Origin: Candidatus Poseidoniales archaeon
Lineage (GTDB): Archaea > Thermoplasmatota > Poseidoniia > Poseidoniales > Poseidoniaceae
Assembly: GCA_009887135.1 (NCBI GenBank)
Contig: QXYA01000011.1
Coordinates: forward strand, 1 to 7,004
Direction: 5' to 3'
DNA: 7,004 bases
Shown here: positions 1 through 5,439 of the stretch, piece after piece
How the letters are laid out: every line of letters begins with the position of its first letter
Numbering within the stretch: position 1 is the stretch's first letter
The notes under the pieces: model-generated
Databases searched by the model: none
The model's input: the letters and a program-made list of their open reading frames with translations, nothing else
Told to the model about the DNA's origin: nothing
Program-made: the position numbers and the translations under genes

Positions 1-198
1 CCTTACTTCCAATCGTACAACATTCTCGAAGGAGTCGACACTGTCATTCCCGTAGACGTTTACGTCCCAGGTTGTCCACCTCGTCCAGAAGCTCTCATCG
101 ACGGCTTTGGCCTTCTCAGAGAGAAAATCATTCGAATTGGTGGTGCGCCAAGCACAGGCCGAGATGGTGAGAAACCAGTGATTGTAGGAGAGGACTGA
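1..198 (+). CDS. nuoB: NADH-quinone oxidoreductase subunit B (NuoB/FpoB), 3' part
   Basis: This is the last 65 codons of NuoB, the peripheral-arm subunit that holds cluster N2, the 4Fe-4S centre that hands electrons to quinone at the NuoB/NuoD interface. The reading frame is open from base 1 and ends in TGA at 196-198. The visible protein begins PYFQSYNILEGV and contains PVDVYVPGCPPRPEALIDG, the family's C-terminal hallmark; the Cys in PGCPPRPE is one of the N2 ligands. The CC pair and the other ligand lie upstream of the window. The tail after the hallmark (about 30 residues, REKIIRIGG...VGED) is ordinary in length. It is joined to nuoC by a single base (TGAAATG), so the two are probably translationally coupled. 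Identification is secure; only the start is missing. Confidence 0.96.
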   Translation, partial: PYFQSYNILEGVDTVIPVDVYVPGCPPRPEALIDGFGLLREKIIRIGGAPSTGRDGEKPVIVGED

Positions 199-199
199 A

Positions 200-850
200 A
201 TGGGTATGAGCATCACTTCAGAACAAAATGAGGCAGCAGCTTCATCTTTCCTCGAACAAGCCGAAGAGCGATTTGGAGGCTCTGGCGTAACCGTCTCAAT
301 CGAACATCACAGCAATGCTGTGAAATTTGCATTCGTTCGTATGACCTGTCCACCTCAACACTGGATTGCATTGGCCAAGTGGATGCGATTCGATGCAGGA
401 ATCAACTACTGTTCGATGGTTACAGGAACGCATTATCCTGAAGGAGGAGATCGCACATGGGGCCTAGTATACCATTTCCTACGACAACCAATTCGTGATG
501 TTGAACCGTTCACCTCTGATGTTTTGAAGGCAGAAAGTCTTGAAGGAATGGATATTCCTCTCGAAGTTGAAGTTCTTATCGAACTTCCTGACGGAAGAGA
601 GCCATCCGTGCCAAGCATTCAATCCATATGGATTGGAGCGGATTGGAATGAAAAAGAGACATGGGATCTTGTAGGAATCAAATTCGAAGGTCATGAAAAC
701 ATGCACCGGGTCCTCAATCCTCACGACAGTCCCGAAGGATTCCATCCACTGCAAAAGCAACATAAAATTCGATATCATGATTACAATGAAATGTATGATG
801 ACGCACAAGGTTTCGTGCGAAAGCCGGCAGATGAGGGCCGGGTAAAGTGA
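200..850 (+). CDS. nuoC: NADH-quinone oxidoreductase subunit C (NuoC, 30 kDa subunit)
   Basis: This encodes 216 residues. NuoC packs against NuoD and NuoI in the peripheral arm, is a structural subunit and binds no cofactor. The 30 kDa-subunit signature is clear at residues 149-173: WNEKETWDLVGIKFEGH followed by ENMHRVLNP. The usual ERE at its start reads EKE here (residues 151-153), a conservative R-to-K change. The N-terminal half (about 15-130) is the alpha/beta domain typical of the family, with FDAGINYCSMVTGTHYP matching the common 'YLxxVxxxDYP' region. Length is normal for a stand-alone NuoC; it is not fused to NuoD. I chose ATG 200 because GGAGAGG at 187-193 sits 6 nt upstream. The in-frame ATG at 206 would be 12 nt away and is less likely. 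Confidence 0.96.
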   Translation: MGMSITSEQNEAAASSFLEQAEERFGGSGVTVSIEHHSNAVKFAFVRMTCPPQHWIALAKWMRFDAGINYCSMVTGTHYPEGGDRTWGLVYHFLRQPIRDVEPFTSDVLKAESLEGMDIPLEVEVLIELPDGREPSVPSIQSIWIGADWNEKETWDLVGIKFEGHENMHRVLNPHDSPEGFHPLQKQHKIRYHDYNEMYDDAQGFVRKPADEGRVK

Positions 851-856
851 GGTGAT
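849..856 (+). promoter_or_regulatory. Shine-Dalgarno site for nuoD, overlapping the nuoC stop
   Basis: GAGGTGAT overlaps the nuoC TGA (848-850) and stands 3 nt before the nuoD ATG at 860. It is complementary to the conserved 16S rRNA 3' end (AUCACCUC). The layout suggests that ribosomes finishing nuoC restart on nuoD. Confidence 0.85.
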
Positions 857-859
857 ATC

Positions 860-1999
860 ATGGCACAAATGTGGATTACAATGGGGCCTCAACATCCAAT
901 GACGCATGGTCTTTGGACACTTCGCGTCAAGGTTGATGGTGAAACAGTTGTCGATACTGAAGCCGAACTTGGCTACATCCATCGCGGTGTTGAAAAGATT
1001 GCAGAAGCACGAGACTTCACACAAGTTACACCCTACTGCGATCGTCTCTGTTACGTCAGTGCAATGACCTGGGCAAATTCCTACATTTACGCTGCTGAAG
1101 ACCTTCTTGAGGTCGAAGTTCCAGAACGAGCAGAATACATCCGTTTGATATCTGCAGAAATTCAGAGACTTGCCTCTCACCTGATGTGGCTTGGAGCGTT
1201 TGGACCCGATATTGGTAACCTCACACTCATGACATGGTGCATGAGAGACAGAGAAATGTTCCTCGATTTGTTGCAAGAACTTGGTGGTTCTCGAATGCAC
1301 TACAACTATCCTCGTATAGGTGGAGTCAAGCGAGATCTCCCTGTTGGCTTTGCTGACAGAACCCGTGCTAAGGTCAAGTTGTTCGAGCAGAGAATCAAAG
1401 AATACGAAATGATGCTCGATCAATCAACGATTTGGCTCGTACGTTTGCAAGGAGTAGGGTATACTCGAGCTGAAGACATGGTTAATTCCGGTGTCTCGGG
1501 ACCAAACGTTCGTGCTGCTGGAGTGAACTACGACGTTCGCTGGGCTCACCCGTATTCGGTCTATGACCAAGTTGACTGGGAGCCGGCTGTTGAGAAGCCA
1601 ACATCTGTCAAAGGTGCAGATTGCTACGACCGATACCGTGTCCGAATGGAAGAAATGGTTCAGTCCTGTAAGATGGTTCTTGATGCATTGGATAAGATTC
1701 CAGGTGGAGCAAACACACACTACAGCACTGGTGATGAGATGATTCTCACCAAAGCACCAACACGAGCGCCAGAAGGTGCAACTGGATTTAGCAACTATGA
1801 ATGTACTCGTGGTGCTTCTAAATTCTACATTGAAGGCGGTGGCGATGGCCGTGGAAAGAATCCGTACAGGCTCTCCATTCGTTCCCCTATGTTCATTACA
1901 ATTCCATACGTTGCAAAGACGATGATTGGCTACAAAGTTGCAGATATTCCTGCGATTATGGGAAGTTTCGATCCGTGTATTGGAGAAACTGATCGTTGA
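860..1999 (+). CDS. nuoD: NADH-quinone oxidoreductase subunit D (NuoD, 49 kDa subunit)
   Basis: This encodes 379 residues. NuoD is the large peripheral subunit that, with NuoB and NuoH, forms the quinone-reduction pocket; it descends from the [NiFe]-hydrogenase large subunit. The start GPQHPMTHG holds His16, and DRLCYVS holds Tyr65. These match the quinone-head-group pair His38/Tyr87 of Thermus Nqo4 (same 49-residue spacing). The 49 kDa signature is IHRGVEKIAEAR (40-51). MHYNYPRIGGV and the C-terminal GSFDPCIGETDR are the other family landmarks; the latter has PC where PV is usual. The hydrogenase Ni-Fe cysteine pairs are absent, as expected for a complex I subunit. The length is near the family norm. 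The gene begins 9 nt after nuoC, and nuoH follows after 9 nt, leaving no room for nuoE, nuoF or nuoG. Confidence 0.97.
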   Translation: MAQMWITMGPQHPMTHGLWTLRVKVDGETVVDTEAELGYIHRGVEKIAEARDFTQVTPYCDRLCYVSAMTWANSYIYAAEDLLEVEVPERAEYIRLISAEIQRLASHLMWLGAFGPDIGNLTLMTWCMRDREMFLDLLQELGGSRMHYNYPRIGGVKRDLPVGFADRTRAKVKLFEQRIKEYEMMLDQSTIWLVRLQGVGYTRAEDMVNSGVSGPNVRAAGVNYDVRWAHPYSVYDQVDWEPAVEKPTSVKGADCYDRYRVRMEEMVQSCKMVLDALDKIPGGANTHYSTGDEMILTKAPTRAPEGATGFSNYECTRGASKFYIEGGGDGRGKNPYRLSIRSPMFITIPYVAKTMIGYKVADIPAIMGSFDPCIGETDR

Positions 2000-2005
2000 G
2001 GTGAT
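1998..2005 (+). promoter_or_regulatory. Shine-Dalgarno site for nuoH, overlapping the nuoD stop
   Basis: GAGGTGAT overlaps the TGA of nuoD (1997-1999) and is 3 nt before ATG 2009, the same layout as at nuoD and nuoL. It fixes the nuoH start and so confirms that the long N-terminus of NuoH is really translated. Confidence 0.85.
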
Positions 2006-2008
2006 ACT

Positions 2009-3523
2009 ATGGATGACAAGTACGACCTGAGAAGTTTGTTCATTGGTGAGGATAGTCTCGTTCATGATTTGGTTACCTCTGGACTTGAGGGAACACCTCT
2101 TGAAGAGAGTTCCTCAAACATTGCGTTCGGCCTCGGTACGTTTGCAGTGGTCAACATTGTGTTCTTACTCCTCTTTTTCTCCCAATTCGCAATCCTATGG
2201 ATTGAGAGAAAAGCGGTTGCTCGTATGAATGATCGTCGCGGTGCAACTACTGCACTTCGTTCTCTCTGGGTTGGAGAAAACGGTGTAACTGGGGGAGAAT
2301 GGTGGAACATGCTTCCATTCGGTCTCGGACGTCCAGTTGGCGCAGTCAACAAATGGTTGAATAAGCGCTTTGGTAACCGTTCTGAAGAATTCGAAACAGT
2401 TGACCGTGTCAACAATCGTTCGTGGATGGGGTTGAGTATTCTTCCCGGATTCTTCCAAAACGTTGCAGATGGAATGAAATTCCTCATCAAAGAACACATG
2501 GTTCCGCGTCGTGCTGACAAACTCATTTTCGAGGTGTCTCCGTTCCTCATTGTTTCAACGACACTCATCATCCTTGGTATGATTCCACTTTCCAGTGGCA
2601 TGTATGCAACCAATCCAGACCTCTCTATTCTCTACATCATCGCTATCTTTGGGATCGCTCCAATCGGTGTCTTCTTTGCTGGCTGGGCTTCAAACAACAA
2701 GTACACACTCATCGGTGGTATTCGTTCAGCAGCACAACTTACTGCATACGAGATTCCATTGCTGTTATCATTACTTGCAGTTGCAATGTTGAGCGGGACG
2801 TTCAACATTATTGACAGCGTTCACTTCCAACATACTGCTGGTGCATGGAATCTCTTCTTGATGCCACTAGGAGCAGCACTGTTCCTTATCACAATGATTG
2901 CAGAAGTAGAACGTGTTCCATTCGATATGCCAGAAGCTGAAGCTGAACTGGTCGAAGGATGGTGGACTGAATACGGTGGTATGCGATTTGGTATGCTGTT
3001 CATGGCAGAATACATCCGCACCTATGCTGCATGTTTCCTCTTCACTCACTTCTTCCTTGGCGGATGGCACCTTCCATTCCAAGGAACAATTGGTCAAATC
3101 CCATACTTAGGAGATGCGTACCTGTTGATTCCTGGTGCATTGGTTGTTCTGATCAAGGCATGGCTTGTCTTCCTCATCGTCTTCGTATGGGCTCGATTCT
3201 CTCTTGCACGTATCCGTACTGACCAAATCCTTGAATTCGGATGGAGAATGCTCCTACCTCTTGCAGTCCTGCAAGTTGTTCTCGCAGCATTGTACAGATT
3301 GTACCTCTTCGATGTTGAAGGAATGTCAGACACCGTTGCTGGTGGAACTGCTTGGGAAGCATCCTCTGGAATCCCCTTCTTCATCCCAGCACTAACCACA
3401 ATCCTTTGGTTGGCTATCTTTTTCCTATTGCTTAATGATACGGGCAAGAATGAACACGAAGAACGTATGTATCACGTTCAGACAGTGCAGCCCGCTGGTA
3501 CCCATACTCCTGGGCAGGACTGA
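2009..3523 (+). CDS. nuoH: NADH-quinone oxidoreductase subunit H (NuoH), enlarged
   Basis: This encodes 504 residues; most NuoH proteins are 320-450. NuoH is the membrane subunit that joins the two arms and lines the quinone channel. Landmarks: ERKAVARMNDRRG (66-78) after TM1 (about 40-64); GFFQNVADGMKFLIKE (147-162); RSAAQLTAYEIP (239-250); and VERVPFDMPEAEAELVEG (300-317), the acidic loop of the quinone/proton path, all intact. Three parts are unusual. There are about 40 residues before TM1. Residues about 79-145 are an insertion between the ARMNDRRG and GFFQNVAD blocks, which are normally almost adjacent; it includes GGEWWNMLPFGLGRP and a charged stretch. There is an extra ninth hydrophobic segment (454-476) and a 28-residue polar tail after the usual last helix (about 407-433). 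Eight helices are normal. The frame is clean and the SD-supported start leaves no sign of error. Confidence 0.96.
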   Translation: MDDKYDLRSLFIGEDSLVHDLVTSGLEGTPLEESSSNIAFGLGTFAVVNIVFLLLFFSQFAILWIERKAVARMNDRRGATTALRSLWVGENGVTGGEWWNMLPFGLGRPVGAVNKWLNKRFGNRSEEFETVDRVNNRSWMGLSILPGFFQNVADGMKFLIKEHMVPRRADKLIFEVSPFLIVSTTLIILGMIPLSSGMYATNPDLSILYIIAIFGIAPIGVFFAGWASNNKYTLIGGIRSAAQLTAYEIPLLLSLLAVAMLSGTFNIIDSVHFQHTAGAWNLFLMPLGAALFLITMIAEVERVPFDMPEAEAELVEGWWTEYGGMRFGMLFMAEYIRTYAACFLFTHFFLGGWHLPFQGTIGQIPYLGDAYLLIPGALVVLIKAWLVFLIVFVWARFSLARIRTDQILEFGWRMLLPLAVLQVVLAALYRLYLFDVEGMSDTVAGGTAWEASSGIPFFIPALTTILWLAIFFLLLNDTGKNEHEERMYHVQTVQPAGTHTPGQD

Positions 3524-3529
3524 GGTGAT
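3522..3529 (+). promoter_or_regulatory. Shine-Dalgarno site deciding the nuoI start
   Basis: GAGGTGAT overlaps the nuoH TGA (3521-3523). An in-frame TTG at 3529-3531 lies partly inside this site and cannot be served by it. ATG 3535, 5 nt downstream, is therefore the likely nuoI start, two codons shorter than the longest open frame. Confidence 0.82.
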
Positions 3530-3534
3530 TGAAT

Positions 3535-4896
3535 ATGCCAACACACCCTCAAGCAAAACCGAACTTCCGAAATCTCTTCTGGTATCCGTTTAAGATTACT
3601 CTGATTACTGCCTTGAGAACATTCCCTCTCATGGGTAAATTGTTCCCAAAGAAATTGGGTATGGGCTACCACAATACAACACATCCAGAGTTTTTGGATG
3701 AAGCGAGTGCACAACGTGCAAAGAGTCGTTCACAATACAATGACATCACCAATCAAGAATTTGCTCCTGACCGAGTTACATCTGATCTCTTCCCAACGCT
3801 TTGGAAGCCTCAAACCGTTCAGTACCCATACGAACGCCTTGAAGATATGGAGCCTTGGCTCTTCGTTCCTGGTAACTACAATGGTCGAATCGGTGTCATT
3901 TGGGAAACCTGTACTGCGTGTAAGATGTGTGTGAACATCTGTCCAAACGACTGTCTTCACATGACAACCGAACTTCGTGTTGACGTACTCGACAACGCAG
4001 AAGGCGAATACGATGGATACGGTGCTGAATTGGAAGTTGGCGGCTATGCTGCTAAGTTCCGTGAAGAAGTTGTGGAAGAATTGGAAACATTCGATCTCAT
4101 CACTGCTCACGCTGCACCTCCTGCAGAATGGCGCTTTGGCCAAGTCTTGGATTTGAGTGGTGGTACCGCTACTGTTCGCTGGAACGACTCTGGCCAAGAA
4201 GAAATGCTTGAACAATCTGAACTACGTACTGCAGACAATCAAATTGTATCTGGACGTATTGACATTGGACGCTGTATGTTCTGCGGACTTTGCATGGAAG
4301 CATGTGGCTTCACTTCCTTCTTCATGACCAACGAATACGATGGTATGTCAGGATTCTCTCGCCAAGACCTCTGGTTTGATGCAAGCAGAACTCGTGTTCT
4401 TCCTTCCGTTCACCAAGAAGCGGTTGATGGAGAACTTGCAAAGCGTGCTACAAAGGAACGAGATAAGCGTGCGAAGAAGGCTGCTAAGGCTGCAAAGGCT
4501 GCTGTACCCGAAGTAGTGGTCGCAGAACCACCTCAAGTTGTCGAAGTAAAGACCGAAGTCAAGGCTGAGACTGAAGACGACAAGCCCATGAGTAAAGAGG
4601 AAAAGAAAGCAGCCGATTTGCAACGAGTCAAGGAACGGTCAAAAAACATTGATTTCAATATTCTTGGAACGGCTAGCGCTGAAGAAAAAGATGACCTTCA
4701 AATCATCAAGGGCATCGGGCCGTTTATCGAAGAGAAATTAAACGCTCTCGGCATCTATACGTTCTCACAAATCAGTAAAATGACCAGTGAGTTGGAAGAT
4801 CAAGTCAACGAAGCCATCGAATTCTTCCCTGGTCGTGTCAAGCGGGACGAATGGACCAATCAAGCCAGCGACCTGCTCGAGAAGGGGGATGCCTGA
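3535..4896 (+). CDS. nuoI: NADH-quinone oxidoreductase subunit I (NuoI), with an internal insertion and a C-terminal HhH domain
   Basis: This encodes 453 residues against the usual 160-220. NuoI carries clusters N6a and N6b, which relay electrons to N2. Order of parts: an amphipathic N-terminus (WYPFKITLITALRTF); a spacer of about 55 residues; the family block PQTVQYPYE; cluster motif 1 CTACKMCVNICP (Cys126, 129, 132, 136); about 110 residues to the second motif where roughly 35 are normal; motif 2 CMFCGLCMEACG (Cys247, 250, 253, 257; G258 replaces the usual Pro); the usual NuoI ending FSRQDLWFDASRTRVL (to 289); a Lys/Ala/Glu-rich linker (about 300-384); and a helix-hairpin-helix domain (about 385-450) with IIKGIGPFIEEKLNALGI and FFPGRVKRDEWTNQA. 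All eight ligand cysteines are present, so it should work as an electron carrier. Residues 197-232 in the insertion resemble an SH3/Tudor barrel. No stop or frameshift is seen; I read it as one fused protein. Confidence 0.95.
   Translation: MPTHPQAKPNFRNLFWYPFKITLITALRTFPLMGKLFPKKLGMGYHNTTHPEFLDEASAQRAKSRSQYNDITNQEFAPDRVTSDLFPTLWKPQTVQYPYERLEDMEPWLFVPGNYNGRIGVIWETCTACKMCVNICPNDCLHMTTELRVDVLDNAEGEYDGYGAELEVGGYAAKFREEVVEELETFDLITAHAAPPAEWRFGQVLDLSGGTATVRWNDSGQEEMLEQSELRTADNQIVSGRIDIGRCMFCGLCMEACGFTSFFMTNEYDGMSGFSRQDLWFDASRTRVLPSVHQEAVDGELAKRATKERDKRAKKAAKAAKAAVPEVVVAEPPQVVEVKTEVKAETEDDKPMSKEEKKAADLQRVKERSKNIDFNILGTASAEEKDDLQIIKGIGPFIEEKLNALGIYTFSQISKMTSELEDQVNEAIEFFPGRVKRDEWTNQASDLLEKGDA
3946..4272 (+). 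other. Insertion between the two 4Fe-4S motifs of NuoI
   Basis: This covers NuoI residues 138-246, between the last Cys of motif 1 and the first of motif 2. The family normally has about 35 residues here. The first part (about 148-192) is acidic. The second part (about 197-232) has WRFGQVLDLSGGTATVRW then NDSGQEEMLEQSELR, alternating short strands and turns of the kind seen in small SH3/Tudor-like barrels. The fold is inferred from pattern only. Confidence 0.6.
4432..4686 (+). other. Low-complexity charged linker in NuoI
   Basis: This covers NuoI residues about 300-384. It begins with a basic Lys/Ala/Arg run (KRAKKAAKAAKAA) encoded by short repeated AAG-GCT units, turns into a Val/Glu/Pro stretch (VPEVVVAEPPQVVEVK), then a mixed charged segment. 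It is probably a flexible or partly helical tether joining the Fe-S part to the terminal HhH domain. Confidence 0.75.
4687..4884 (+). other. C-terminal helix-hairpin-helix domain of NuoI
   Basis: This covers NuoI residues about 385-450. DDLQIIKGIGPFIEEKLNAL is a typical HhH hairpin (hxGIGxxxxxxL), followed by GIYTFSQIS and FFPGRVKRDEWTNQASDLL. From memory, closely similar blocks (GxxTFxQIA ... GRVxRDxWxxQAxxL) end some alphaproteobacterial NuoE-type and other proteins; I could not check this by search. Its role in complex I is not known to me. Confidence 0.8.
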
Positions 4897-4897
4897 A

Positions 4898-5173
4898 ATG
4901 GACGTCGCCTCGACCACTGAAACCATCATCTTCTTCATTTTTGCAACGATTACTATTCTCGGTGCATTGGGGCTTATTTACGCACAACGAGTTGCTCACT
5001 CGATGCTTTCTCTGATTTTCTGTTTCATGGCAGTTTCAGGAATCTTCATCCTTATGGGTGCTGAATTCCTTGCTGCTATTCAGATTCTCGTCTATCTAGC
5101 GAGTGTAGGATTGGTGGTTCTCTTCGGTATTATGCTGACACGACGCCAAATTCAGGAGGAGGATTTCGAATGA
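4898..5173 (+). CDS. nuoJ1: NADH-quinone oxidoreductase subunit J, N-terminal half (NuoJ1)
   Basis: This encodes 91 residues, equal to the first three membrane helices of NuoJ, a small membrane-arm subunit next to NuoH, NuoK and NuoN. Helices are at about 7-28, 32-52 and 55-80. GAEFLAAIQILVYLASVGLV then VLFGIMLTRR matches the conserved NuoJ helix 3, which in other complexes contains a pi-bulge that changes shape during coupling. The protein stops right after this helix, where bacterial NuoJ continues for another 60-100 residues; the remainder is the next gene. The start is ATG 4898, one base after the nuoI stop (TGAAATG). The in-frame ATG at 4889 overlaps nuoI and sits directly on the G-rich run at 4884-4888, so it has no room for a ribosome site. 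The SD here is weak, so translation probably depends on nuoI. Confidence 0.92.
   Translation: MDVASTTETIIFFIFATITILGALGLIYAQRVAHSMLSLIFCFMAVSGIFILMGAEFLAAIQILVYLASVGLVVLFGIMLTRRQIQEEDFE
5154..5162 (+). promoter_or_regulatory. Shine-Dalgarno site for nuoJ2
   Basis: AGGAGGAGG inside the end of nuoJ1 lies 7 nt before ATG 5170. It is the strongest purine-rich site in the window and supports J2 as a separately initiated protein rather than the product of a frameshift error. Confidence 0.8.
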
Positions 5174-5439
5174 GATTAATGTCAACACTAACTCGAGTTG
5201 GACTGATTCTTCTAGCTGGTGCAATGATCTCAGTGTTAGGGACTTCCACAGTTTGGGATACTGATTCTTCAGAAGAAATCACAACAAATGATCTTGCGAA
5301 TACAATGCTCGATGATTGGGCACTTCCTCTCTTGATTCTCGGTATTCTCATGGCAATGGCCATGATGGGTGCTGCTTACCTCGTTCGTGATGAACGTCGT
5401 GAAAATCTTGAATGGGAGCAGAGAGGTGAAGACGTATGA
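5170..5439 (+). CDS. nuoJ2: NADH-quinone oxidoreductase subunit J, C-terminal half (NuoJ2)
   Basis: This encodes 89 residues with two hydrophobic helices (about 8-25 and 50-73), corresponding to NuoJ helices 4 and 5. The stretch LANTMLDDWALPLLILGILM matches the usual 'LFxxYLLPFExxxxLLLxAxxGA' region before the last NuoJ helix. The end is a charged tail (RDERRENLEWEQRGEDV). The start overlaps the nuoJ1 stop by 4 nt (ATGA, 5170-5173), with its own strong ribosome site; an alternative in-frame ATG at 5179 is less well placed. Split NuoJ/FpoJ is known from Methanosarcina and haloarchaea, which is why I treat this as a real pair and not a broken gene. Without J1 next to it, this short protein would be hard to identify; the assignment rests on both similarity and position. 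Confidence 0.88.
   Translation: MRLMSTLTRVGLILLAGAMISVLGTSTVWDTDSSEEITTNDLANTMLDDWALPLLILGILMAMAMMGAAYLVRDERRENLEWEQRGEDV
5423..5429 (+). promoter_or_regulatory. Shine-Dalgarno site for nuoK
   Basis: GAGGTGA inside the end of nuoJ2 is 6 nt before the nuoK ATG at 5436, which itself overlaps the nuoJ2 stop as ATGA. Confidence 0.78.

Noticed and set aside
479..1423. Minus-strand open frame of 314 codons opposite nuoC and nuoD
   Set aside because: It lies antisense to two well-supported genes, its protein shows no recognisable motif, and it reflects the codon use of the plus strand.
1424..2065. Minus-strand open frame of 213 codons opposite nuoD
   Set aside because: It is a shadow of nuoD and the nuoH start, with a low-complexity Ser/Thr/Asn-rich translation and no sign of a real gene.
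3529..3534. TTG at 3529 as the nuoI start
   Set aside because: It overlaps the GAGGTGAT ribosome site itself; ATG 3535 has correct spacing.
4432..4896. NuoI tail as a separate gene read through by error
   Set aside because: The frame is continuous from the Fe-S motifs to the HhH domain, with no stop or ribosome site that would favour an independent start.
4787..4897. Longer nuoJ1 reading frame starting inside nuoI (4787 or 4889)
   Set aside because: The added residues are the nuoI C-terminus read in another frame, polar and unlike NuoJ, and no properly spaced ribosome site precedes those starts.
5170..5173. Frameshift or sequencing error breaking a single nuoJ
   Set aside because: The ATGA overlap, the strong SD before J2 and the known split J genes in archaea point to two intact genes.
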